From Calliphora vicina (lineage: Eukaryota > Arthropoda > Insecta > Diptera > Calliphoridae): a stretch of DNA of 64,000 bases. The notes beneath the pieces are model-generated. The model did no database searches. It had not been told where the DNA came from and saw only the letters and a list, made by a program, of their open reading frames with translations. Location of the stretch: positions 53,668,395 through 53,732,394 of the forward strand of contig NC_088783.1 in NCBI RefSeq assembly GCF_958450345.1, written 5' to 3'. A program made the position numbers and the translations under genes. The number at the start of each line of letters is the position of its first letter. Position 1 is the stretch's first letter. Below are positions 48,288 to 60,300 of this stretch, piece after piece.

Positions 48288-48289
48288 TA

Positions 48290-49390
48290 TCGTTCTTTTT
48301 CCATTTCGACCACTATTTATCGTCTTATAGCCACGTTTGGAAATTGAAGCGATTTCAGTTTCAGTTAATTTTCATATTCAAAAACGATTAAAAGTTGAAA
48401 ATATAAGTGATCATAGATTATCATACTCTTCCCATTTGAACCACTATTTTCCAACTTATTACCACGTTTATATTTCAGTTAATCTTCATATGATAAATCG
48501 ATTATTGGTTGAAAATATAAGTGATCACAGAATATCCCGCTTTTTACATTTAGATCTTCAGTTAATTATTTTCCGACTTTAGGTCAGTTTCATATGAAAA
48601 TTCGATTTTTGATTGAAAACATGTGAGTGATCACAGATGATCGTTTTTTTTCATTTCGACCACTATTTATCGACTTATAGCCACGTTTAAGTTTCAGTTT
48701 ATTTTCGTATCAAAAATCGATTTTTGAGTTGGAAATTGAAGAGATCACAGAATATTGTAATTTTTCTATTTGAACCATTATTTACCAACTTATAGCTTCA
48801 GCAGTTTCAGTTAATTTTCATATTCAAAATCGACAAAATTTTTAAAAATTTTAAAATGGGAGTTTTTTTTTTTGGTTTGGAAATTGAAGAGATTTCAGTT
48901 AATTTTCATATTCAAAATCGATTAAAAGTTGAAAATATAAGTGATCATAGATTATCCCATTTGAACAACTATTTACCGACTTATTATCACGTTTATATTT
49001 CAGTTACTATAAATCAATGATAAATCGATTTTTGGTTGAAAACATGAGTGATCACAGCTGATCGTCCTTTTTCCATTTGGACCACTATTTACCGACTTAT
49101 AGCCACGTTTATGTTTCGGTTCATTTTCGTTTCAAAAAACGATTTTTAGATGAAAACATGAGTGATCAGTGATCACAGATTATCGTCCTTTTCCCATTTG
49201 GACCACTATTTACAGACTTATAGCCACATTTACGTTTCTTTTTTCATTTTCATATAAAACATCGATTTTTGCTTGAAAATATAGGTGATCACTGATGATC
49301 GTTCACGTTTATGTTTCAGTTCATTTTCATTAAAAAGACCGATTTTGGGTTGAAAATATATTTGAACACAAAGCATAGTCCTTTTTTCAT
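48290..49390. repeat. Satellite array S3, forward block (units about 110-130 bp)
   Basis: About nine units share CATTTCGACCACTATTTATCG or a variant, TTATAGCCACGTTTA, TTTCAGTTAATTTTCATA, AAATCGATTTTTGGTTGAAAA and AGTGATCACAGAT(G/T)ATCG. It is the reverse complement of the array at 50765-51590 and shares its palindromic core with S2. Confidence 0.8.
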
Positions 49391-50764
49391 TTGGTGCACT
49401 ATTGAAAGGGAAACGGTACTATGTAAAAAATCGTATAACAGCTAAAGCAATCAAAAGTAAAAAAGTACCAGATATAAGTTGTACTTCAAATATTTTTAGA
49501 GTATTTCATAGTCTTAAACTATCAACCAAAATACTATTTCTTGTAGATTCTAAAGGAAACCTGTTTATACTTCATAGTTTAACTAGCTAAGTGTAAATAT
49601 ACTTGTACTCTTGAATGTAAATAGATAGAGGAGATCTAACATGTACTGGGTACAAACAGCACCAACCAAGTTCAGTTCAACAAGTTTTTTTTATGGTCTT
49701 TAAATACGTTTTTTGAATTTAGAATTTCACAATTTTCACTAACTGCTGCGAACACTTCAGCTACAACTACAACTTAATAAATGAATGCAGTGCAAATTTA
49801 GCACAAAAATTAAGAGAAAAGAAAACAAATGAAAAATAAAACCATAAAACAAAAGAAAAAAAAATAACAATTAAAACCAAAATAAAAAAAAAGAATTTAT
49901 CTAAATGTTTTATAAAGATTAACATAATTAGTTTTAACTCCTGACAGTTAGTTATATTTTGTAATAACACTTTCATTCAACATTTTTCGTTTAGGGAATT
50001 AATCTAGAGATTTCTTTCTGTCTGAAGGCGGGAAATTAAACTCTCAACATTTGTTATCTTTTGTTTTTGCCTAATTAAGGTGTTAAGTTGTTTTATTTAT
50101 TTTTGGGGGTATTTTTTTCTCGTTTTCTGCACTTATTTAACTGGAGTAAACAGCAGATAAGTCTGCTTAAATATTTTTATCTCAATGTCTGCAATAAAAT
50201 AATTAAACTTTTTGTTAAAGTTTGCATTATTTCTTTAGTGATATTGAACTTAAAGAAATTTTCAGAGTTAAGATTTCAAAATTTCATGGAATATTTTGGA
50301 CAGTTTTGTGATGTTTAAAGCAAAATTATGCTGCGATTAGTTAACAAACAAATATTTAACAAGTGTGTTTTATTTTTAATAAAATAAATATGTACATTAG
50401 AATAAAATATGTTTTTGTTGTTAGGTTACTTTAAAAATAAGTATCAGTTATTTTAAGAATTTTTTTATTTAATCACATGTACAAATTTAACACAAGATCA
50501 TAATAGCAAGTGATCTTTTGAAATATGGTAAATGAAATATTCATATTGTAAGTTTTAACTTTATAGTTTTAATATCCCTCATAAAAATTTCATTAGTTTG
50601 TAGGGTCAAGGCTGTCAGTGGTAGTCAGCTCACTTAAGTCCATAAACTGGTCACCTTTCCTATACCCTCAAATGATCATGTTCCGATCTCCCTTTGCATG
50701 TCCGTGTGTATATCCATTATCGATAGATCCGTTAGATCGTGTAGAAATGGACTGCCCAGTCTGA
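49391..50764. other. Spacer between inverted satellite blocks
   Basis: AT-rich sequence. A 62-codon frame at 49402-49590 shows no known motif, and AT-driven frames elsewhere are not supported. Around 50600-50760 the text is less AT-rich and resembles dispersed repeat, without a second copy here. Confidence 0.45.
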
Positions 50765-51590
50765 CAGTCCAACTTTGCTATAAGTCGGAAAATAGTGGTC
50801 CAAATGGAAAAGATCTATAAGCTGCGATCACTTATATTTTCAACCAATAATCGATTTTCCATAAGTCGCTATAAGTCGGTTGTCCAAATGGAAAAAGCAC
50901 GATCATCTGTGATCACTTATATTTTCAATCAATAATCGATTTTGAATATGAAAATGAAATGAAATATAAATGAGGCTATAATTCGGTAAATAGTGGCCCA
51001 AATGGAAAAGATCTACAATCTGCGATCACTTATTTTTTCAACGAAATGGAAAAAGAACGATCATCTGTGATCACTCACATGTTTTCAATCAAAAATCGAA
51101 TTTTCATATGAAACTGACCTAAAGACGGAAAATAATTAACTGAAGATCAAAATGCAAAAAGCGCGATATTCTGTGATCACTTATATTTTCAATCAATAAT
51201 CGATTTTGAATATGAAAATGAAATATAAATGAGACTATAATTCGGTAAATAGTGGTCCAAATGGAAAAGATCTACAATCTGCGATCACTTATTTTTTCAA
51301 CCAATAATCGATTTTAAATATGAAAATTAACTGAAACTACTGAAGCTATAAGTCTGTGAATAGTGTCCCAAATGGAAAAACAACGATTATCTGTGATCAC
51401 TTATATTTTCAACCAAAAATCCATGTTCAATATGAAAATGAACTGAAACATAAATGTGACTAAAGTCGGTAAATAGTGGCCTAAATGGAAAAAGAACGAT
51501 TATCTGTGATCATTTATATTTTCAATCCAAAATCGATGTTGCATATGAAACTGAACTAAAACATAAACGTGGCTATATTCTTATTTCAAA
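50765..51590. repeat. Satellite array S3, inverted block
   Basis: About seven units read TAAGTCGGTAAATAGTGGTC, CAAATGGAAAAAGAACGATC, ATCTGTGATCACTTATATTT, TCAACCAATAATCGATTTT and CATATGAAAATGAACTGAAA. This is the reverse complement of the block at 48.3 kb. Confidence 0.8.
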
Positions 51591-52089
51591 TAAATTTAAT
51601 TTATTTAAAAAGCCATCTACAAATCTTTGCTTCTTTGTCTAAAATCCATTCGCTTCCTTTTGCCTTTTCTTACTAAAGACCTACCATAATTAATTTTCTT
51701 TGCTATAAAATTTTTTGTGTATAAACTAAATAAATAAGAAATAAATATTTACTGTAATAAAACAACAATTTTTATCTTAAATAAACAACAATTTGTTTAT
51801 ATAGAAAATAAAATAATAATTGCAACAATGGGGTTAACACAAATTCTAGATAAACTAATGAAATAAATATTTCCAAACCATCATACTACGAACAACACCT
51901 CTATATAAGTAAAATTCCATGTAATGAATTAAACAATTCTGAATAATTACAAGTGAGAGAAATACATAAGATAATAGGAAAATCCCTATTAAACATTGAA
52001 TAATAAAGTTAAATTTGCTAATAAGATTTTTTTTAGCTAATTTACAATAAATTAGTATTTCCAAGTATTTCAAATATTTGTAAATCGCC
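51591..52089. other. AT-rich spacer before array S4
   Basis: No gene or repeat boundary seen. Confidence 0.5.
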
Positions 52090-55000
52090 TTATTAAATCT
52101 ACTACTTTTTTTAAAAAGTTAGCAAAACCAATAAAATTTAAATGTTTCTTTAATTCAAGCCATTTACTGCTATAAATTTGTAAATTACTATATTTTTAAA
52201 AAACGTAGTAAATCTACTACTTTTTCAAAATGTTAGCAAAATTAACAAAAATTTAATTTTTTATTTAATTCGAGCCATTTATTTTTATTTAGAGCTATAA
52301 ATTTCTATATTTTTAAAAAAGGTAGTAAATCTACTACTTTTTTAAAAAGTTGGCTAAATAGGAACATTTTTAGATTTCTCGTTAATTGGAGCCAGTTAAA
52401 ATTATTTATGGCTAAAATTTTGTAAATTCTTTAAGTTTTAAAGTAGTAGGAAATCTACTACTTTTTCTAAAAGTTGCAAAACTGACAAATATTTAGTATT
52501 TGAAGTAAATTTGAACCAGTGATTGGGTTTTAATATTATTATTAAATAAATTGATTCATTTTAAAATAGTAGTAAATCTACTACTTTTTTTAAAGTGTTA
52601 AAACATTCGAAAATTTTAAAACTTCTCGTTAATTGGAGCCATTTATTATTTTAAAGCTATAAATTTGTAAATTTCAAAATTTTTTAAAAAAGGTAGCAAA
52701 TCTACTACTTTTTTAAAATATTAACAAAAGTAAAAACTTTTTAAATTTCCCATTTATTGGAGCCACTTAAAATTATTTGTGGCTATAATTTTGTAAATTC
52801 TTTAAGTTTAAAAGTAGTAGGAAATCTACTACCTTTTTAAAAGTAGCATAACTGTTAAATATTTTTATTTTAAGTTAATTCGACCCAGTGATTGTTTTTT
52901 AATGTGATAATTCTATAAATTGCTTTATTTAAAAATAGTAGTAAATCTACTACTTTTTTAAAAATTTTAAAAAATTCGAAAATTTTAAAATTTCTTGTTA
53001 ATTGGAGCCAATTAAAATTATTTATGGCTAAAATTTTATAAATTTTTTAAGTTTTAAAGTAGTAGGAAATCTACTACTTTTTTCTAAAAGTTGCAAAATG
53101 GCAAACATTTTGTATTTTAAGTCAATTTGAACCAGTGATTCGTTTTTAATATTATTATTCTATAAATTGCTTCATTTTAAAATAGTAGTAAATCTACTAC
53201 TTTTTTAATAATGTTAAAAAAATTCGATAATTTTAAAATTTCTCAGCAATTTATTATTATTTATAGCTATACAAATTTATTTCTACATTTTTTTAAAAAG
53301 GTAGTATGTCTGCTACTTTTTTAAAATATTAGTCAAAGTGAAATTTTAAATTTCCCATTTATTGGAGCCAGTTACAATTATTTATGGTTATAATTTAAAT
53401 TATTAAAGTAAATTCTTTAAGTTTAAAAATAGTAGGAAATCTACTACCTTTTTAAAAGTAGCAAAACCTGCTAAATATATTTTTAATGTGATAATTCTAC
53501 ATATTGCTTTATTTAAAAATAGTAGTAAATCTACTACTTTTTGAAAATGTTAGCAAAACCGGCAAATTTGTAGATTTCTCGTTAATAGGAGCCAGTTAAA
53601 TTTATTTATGGCTATAGTTTTATGAAATCTTTAAATTTTGAAATAGAAGTAAATCTACTACTTTTTCCAAAAGTCGAAAAACTGCTAAACATTTTATATT
53701 TGAACTTTTTGAACCAATTATTGCTTCGTATTGTTATAATTCTTCTAATTTCTTTATTTAAAAATAGTAGTAAATCTACTACTTTTTTAAAATGCTAGAA
53801 AACTGACAAATATTATGTGTTTTAAGTTAATTCGAATCAGTGATTGTTTCTTAATGTTATAATTTTACAAATTGCTTTATTTTGAAATAGTAGTAAATCT
53901 ACTACTTTTTTTCAAATGTTAGCAAAACGGGAACATTTTTAGATTTCTCATTAATAGGAGCCAGTTAGATTTATTTATGGCTATAGTTTTGTGAAATCTT
54001 TAAATTTTGAAATAGTAGTAAATCTACTACTTTTTCTAAAAGTCGCAAAACTGGCAAAATTTTATTTTTTAACTTTTTACAACTAATTATTGTTTCGTAT
54101 TGTTATAATTCTACTAATTTCTTTATTTAAAAATAGTAATAAATCTACTACTTATTAAAAATGCTAGCAAACTGACAAACATTTTGTGTTTTAAGTTAAT
54201 TCGAATCAGTGATTGTTTCTTAATGTTATAATTTTACAGAATTATTTTATTTTAAAATAGTAGTAAATCTACTACTTTTTGAAAATGTTAGCAAAACCGG
54301 CAAATTTGTAGATTTCTCGTTAATAGGAGCCAGTTAGATTTATTTATGGCTATAATTTTGAGAAATCTTTAAGTTTTGTAGTAGTAGTAAATCTACTATT
54401 TTTTCTAACAGTCTCAAAACTGCTAAATGTTTTGTATTTTAAGATAATTCTAACTAGTGATTATTTTTAAAGTTATAATTCTATAAATTGCTTCATTTTA
54501 AAATAGTAGTAAATCTACTACTTTTTTTAAAATTCCAAAAATTCTCTTTAATTGGAGCCAGTTTTTTTCTTAAAATCACAAAATTAACAACATTTTGTAT
54601 TTTATAATTTTTTAATATTATAATTCTATGAAAAGCTTTATTTTTAATAGTAGTAAATCTACTACTTATTTAAAATGCTAGCAAACTGATAAACATGTTG
54701 TGTTTTAAGTTAATTCGAATGAGCGATTGTTTCTTGATGCTATAATTCTAGTAATTGCTTTATTTAAAAATAGTAGTAAATCTACTACTTTTTCTAAAAG
54801 TCGCAAAACTGGCAAAATTTTATTTTTTAACTTTTTACAACTAATTATTGTTTCGTATTGTTATAATTCTACTAATTTCTTTATATAAAAATAGTAGTAA
54901 ATCTACTACTTATTTAAAATGCTTGAAAACTGACAAATATTATGTGTTTTAAGTTGATTCGAATCAGTGATTGTTTCTTAATGTTGTAATTTTACAAAAT

Positions 55001-55925
55001 TCCTTGATTTTAAAATAGTAGCAAATCTACAACTTTTTGGAAATGTTAGCAAAACCGGTAAATTTTTAGATTTCTCGTTAATAGTTGCCAGTTAGATTTA
55101 TTTATGTCTATAATTTTGTGAAATCTTTAAATTTTGAAATAGTAGTAAATCTACTACTTTTTATAAAAGTCGTAAAACTGCCAAACATTTTATATTTTAA
55201 CTTTATTATAACCAATTTTTGTTTTGTATTGTTATAATTCTACAAATTTCTTTATTTAAAAATAGTACTAAATCTACTACTTTTTTTAAATGTTAACAAA
55301 ACAGGAACATTTTGAAATTTTTGGTTAGTAGGAGTCAGATAGATTTATTTATGACTATAATTCTGTAAATTCTTTAACTTTTAAAATAGTACTAAATCTA
55401 CTACTTTTTCTAATTGTCCAAAAACTGTCAAAAAATATATATGTTAGTTAACATTATTCAAACCAATTATTGCTTTTTGTTGTTGTCAGAATTCTATAAA
55501 TTTATTTAAAAATACATAGTAGTAAATCTACTAGTTATTTGTCAGCAAAACTAACAAATTTTGTCTATAACTGCAGCTTATTATAATTTGTTAGAGTTAT
55601 AATTTTTAAAATTTCTTTAAGATTTAAAATAGTAGTGAATCTACTACTTTTTATAAAAGTCGCAAAACTGCCAAAAAATTTAAAATTTTAAGTTAATTCG
55701 AATCAGTAATTTTTTTTTAGTGTCATAATTCTATAAATTTCTTTATTTAAAAATAGTAGTAAATCTACTACTTTTTTAAAAATGTTAGCCAGTTGACAAA
55801 CATTTTACGTTTTAAATTAATTGGAACCAGTAATTATTTTTTAATGTTATAATTTTTAAAAAATGTCTTTATTTGTAAATAGTAGTAAATCTACTACTTT
55901 TTTGAAAATGTTTGGAAAACTGAAA
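52090..55925. repeat. Satellite array S4: 32 copies of TAGTAGTAAATCTACTA, period about 122 bp
   Basis: Each unit has TAGTAG-TAAAT-CTACTA (6-bp arms, 5-nt loop) followed by CTTTTT, at about 32 positions from 52098 to 55879, average spacing about 122 bp (range about 90-145). Two spacer types alternate irregularly: one with GGAGCCAGTTA and TTTATGGCTATAATTTTG, the other with TTAATTCGAATCAGTGATTG and TTATAATTCTA. The palindromic core is better kept than the spacers. No coding capacity. Confidence 0.9.
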
Positions 55926-56857
55926 AAAATTAAAAATTTAAAATTTATGTTTTAATAGTAGTTTTTATCACAATAACTACTTATTTGCAAAACTACTACT
56001 GGAAATTTTTCAAAAACACCACACATGTGTATATTTTTCATTATCATACCGGTACAGCTAGCTAATACATCATTATTTAAGCAATTAGCTAAATATTCCA
56101 CACACGTTCTACAGAAACTTACTGCATATAAAGTGCAAAAAATACACACATTTTAATTTATGTTTAAACATACAAAAATTTTAACAAATTTTTGTTTAAT
56201 TTATCACATTTTTTCCAAAAAAATTTTAACAATTTCAGATAAAACTTAACATTTGCAAATAATTTTTAGAACTAATGATGACCCACCGTTCGTTCATGCT
56301 ATTGTATTTTATGGGAGAGTAGACAAGCGGTATGACTTTGTGTTTAAATTCCTTAACAAAAGCAATGATAATAATCTATTTTGAAATGTTGTAAATGTAA
56401 GTTGTAAATGAAATCTGACTCTGTTGCAATCTCACGCTGCTACACACCCCCACATAAAACTTGTGTTGGCAATAATTGTCAACAACCATCCCTGGCAACT
56501 TTAAATTTACAATATTTTATTTTTTGCAAAACTAATTAAAATTACAAACAAAAAACAACATGTGACCGAAGTAAATCTGTAGTTCTAAATAATAAAATAA
56601 TTGTTTTTGTTAATATAGTCGTTAGAGTAGTATTAAATAATAAATTATATTGTATTAAAGCAAATAGTTTTGAAAAATATTTTTTAATTTTTGCAATTAC
56701 TAAGTGCAGTTCTATTTGACTAATTACAACAGCAATATTAAGTCAAATAAAACAAAACAGTGGGATATTAGAAACCATAAACTTTGAAACAAATGACGAA
56801 ATTAATTCATTTTGTAATGTAATCAAAATAGAAGATACTTTAATATAATTAAAAAAT
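55926..56857. other. Spacer between S4 and a family A fragment
   Basis: AT-rich, no supported ORF. A short less AT-rich part near 56275-56510 has no recognised content. Confidence 0.45.
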
Positions 56858-57015
56858 AACAAGTAAAGATGCTATATTCTGCTGAGACGAGTTATACCTC
56901 AGCCATTTTTGGACCAATTTTGCTGATTTTCAATACAAAAATTCTTGAACGTATATATGATATATTGAAAATAGATTTCAAGCAGTCTGATATTTAAAGC
57001 CTATGGAAAGTTGAT
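56858..57015 (-). mobile_element. Family A fragment (deletion derivative)
   Basis: AACAAGTAAAGATGCTATAT at the left matches the reverse complement of the family A end. It jumps directly to CTCAGCCATTTTTGGACC, which lies mid-element in full copies, so most of the element is deleted. Confidence 0.55.
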
Positions 57016-57359
57016 TTCAACAAACTTCTCTAAGTTTAGGATACAATATACATATATCAACGGCTACCCTAAATTTGTAATGAAAAGTTTTGATATTTTA
57101 ATTTTTTATAAAAAATTGCCAGAAGTTTGATATTTCAAATACTGAACAGAATTCAACTTAATGACCTACCGAATATTTAGAAACATGTTTAAAGATACCG
57201 CTCAAAATATGACTTATTAAATTCCTCCTTTATATGAATATCGAATCAAATTTTTAATAAATGAATTATGAAAAATCAAACTTACCCAAATAATACTGAA
57301 CTAAAAGTTGACACCTATAAAGAAAAAATAAAAAATAAAAAAATTAATAAACATTAAAG
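57016..57359. other. Spacer before array S5
   Basis: No gene or repeat boundary seen. Confidence 0.4.
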
Positions 57360-60300
57360 TGCGTCATAATAAAAAAAATTAAAATAATATAAGATTTTTG
57401 TAACGAATAAAATAATATTCGAATAATTATAAACGAATAACCGCTAACAAAACCACTGCCAAATAACAAAAACTTGATTTAAACTGTTAAATGAAGAAAT
57501 TTTGGTCAACCAATTGAATTTTTGCAACGAATAAAAAATTAATCGAATAACTGAGAACGAATAATCGTTAAATATTTCGCTTCACGACCATAAAACCTGT
57601 TCCAAATTAATATAATTAATAACAAAAATCAAATAATAACAGATTTTTGTAGCGAATAAAATATTACCCGAATAATTATAAACGAATAATCGGTAAAATT
57701 AGAATGAATAAAAAGTTAGTCGAATAATTGAGAACGATTAATCGTTAAAATTTTGGCCCGACAACCACAAAACATAATTGATATTATTATTATAATAAAA
57801 AATATTAGATAATAAAAAATTTTTGCAGCGAATAAAATATTATTCGAATAATTATAAAATAATAATCAGTAAAATTATTACAAAAACTTTTGGTAGAGTG
57901 TTAAATAAGACAATTTTGGTATATAATGTGATTTTGGCAACGAATAAAAAGTTAATCGAATAATTGAGAACGATTAATCGTTGAAACTTAGGCTAAATAA
58001 CCACAAAACATAATCCAAATCAGTTTCTTAAAAAATATTAAAGAATATACGATTTTTGTAGCGGATAAAATATTATTCGAATAATCGCTAACAAAACCAC
58101 TGCCCAATAACAAAAACTTGATTTAAACTGTTAAATGAAGAAATTTTGGTCAACCAATTGAATTTTTGCAACGAATAAAAAATTAATCGAATAACTGAAA
58201 ACGAATAATCGTTAAATATTTCCCTTCACAGCCACAAAACCTGTTCCAAATTAATATAATTAATAACAAAAATCAAATAATAACAGATTTTTGTAGCGAA
58301 TAAAATATTACCCGAATAATTATAAACGAATAATCGGTAAAATTAGAATGCCTTATTACAAAAACATTTCGTATGATGTTGAATAAAAACATTTTGTTAT
58401 AAAATTTGATTTTTGTAACGAATAAAAAGTTAATCGAATAATTGAGAACGATTAATCGTTAAAATTTGGGCCCGACAACCACAAAACTTAATTGATATTA
58501 TTATTATAATAAAAAATATTACATAATAAAAAATGTTTGCAGCGAATAAAATATTATTCGAATAATTATAAAATAATAATCTGTAAAATTATTACAAAAA
58601 CTTTTGGTAGAGTGTTAAATAAGACAATTTTGGTATATAATGTGATTTTGGCAACGAATAAAAATTTAATCGAATAATTGAGAACGATTAATCGTTGAAA
58701 CTTAGGCTAAATAACCACAAAATATAATCCAAATCAGTTTCTTAAAAAATATTAAAGAATATACGATTTTTGTAGCGGATAAAATATTATTCGAATAATC
58801 GCTAACAAAACCACTGCCAAATAACAAAAACATGGTTTAAACTGTTAAATAAAGAAATTTTGATATAACAATTAATTTTTGCAACGAATAAAAAATTAAT
58901 CGAATAACTGAGAACGAATAATCGTTAAATATTTCGCTTCACAACCACAAAACCTGTTCCAAATTAATATAATTATGAAAAAAATCAAATAATAACAGAT
59001 TTTTGTAGCGAATAAAATATTATTCGAATAATTATAAACGAATAATCGGTAAAATTAGAATGCTTTATTACAAAAACATTTCGTATGATGTTGAATAAAA
59101 ACATTTTGTTATAAAATTTGATTTTTGTAATGAATAAAAAGTTAATCGAATAATTGAGAACGATTAATCGTTAAAATTTGGGCCCGACAACCACAAAACT
59201 TAATTGATATTATTATTATAATAAAAAATATTAGATAATAAAAAAATTTTGCAGCGAATAAAATATTATTCGAATAATTATAAAATAATAATCTGTAAAA
59301 TTATTACAAAAACTTTTGGTAGAGTGTTAAATAAGACAATTTTGGTGTATAATGTGATTTTGGCAACGAATAAAAAGTTAATCGAATAATTGAGAACGAT
59401 TAATAGTTAAAACTTAGGCTAAATAACAACAAAACATAATCCAAATCAGTGCCTTAATAAAAAATATTAAAGAATATACGATTTTTGTAGCGAATAAAAT
59501 ATTATTCGAATAATCGCTAACAAAACCACTGCCTAATAACAAAAACTTGGTTTAAACTGTTAAATAAAGAAATTTTGATATAACAATTAATTTTTGCAAC
59601 GAATAAAAAATTAATCGAATAACTGAGAACGAATAATCGTTAAATATTTCGCTTCACAACCACAAAACCTGTTCCAAATTAATATAATTAATAACAAAAA
59701 TCAAATAATAACAGATTTGTGTAGCAAATAAAATATTATTCCAATAATTATAAACGAATAATCGGTAAAATTAGAATGTTTTATTACAAAAACGTTTTGT
59801 AAGGTGTTGAATAAGAACATTTTGTTATAAAATTTAGTTTTTGCAACGAATAAAAAAATTAATCGAATAATTGAGAACGATTAATCGTTAAATTTTAGGC
59901 TTAAGAATGTAAATACTTTTTGCAAAGTTTACGAAAACTTATTTCAAAGCTTTAAATAAAAATATTTATAGTATAAAATTTGATTTTTGTAACGAATAAA
60001 AAATTAATCGAATAATTGAGAACGAATAATCGTTAAAATTTTGACCTTAGATACACTCAACTTAATTGATGTTATTATTATAATAAAAAATATTAGATAA
60101 AAAAAATTTTGTCAGCGAATAAAATATTATTCGAATAATTATAAAATAATAATCTGTAAAATTATTACAAAAACTTTTGGTAGAGTGTTAAATAAGACAA
60201 TTTTGATTCGAATAATTGAGAACGATATTAAAAAATATTAAAGAATATACGATTTTTGTATCGAATAAAATATTATTCGAATAATCGCTAACAAAACCAC

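Noticed and set aside
52090..55925. CRISPR-like regular spacing of short dyads
   Set aside because: Spacers are related to each other in two families rather than unique, the context is a fly genome, and no cas gene exists. It is a satellite.
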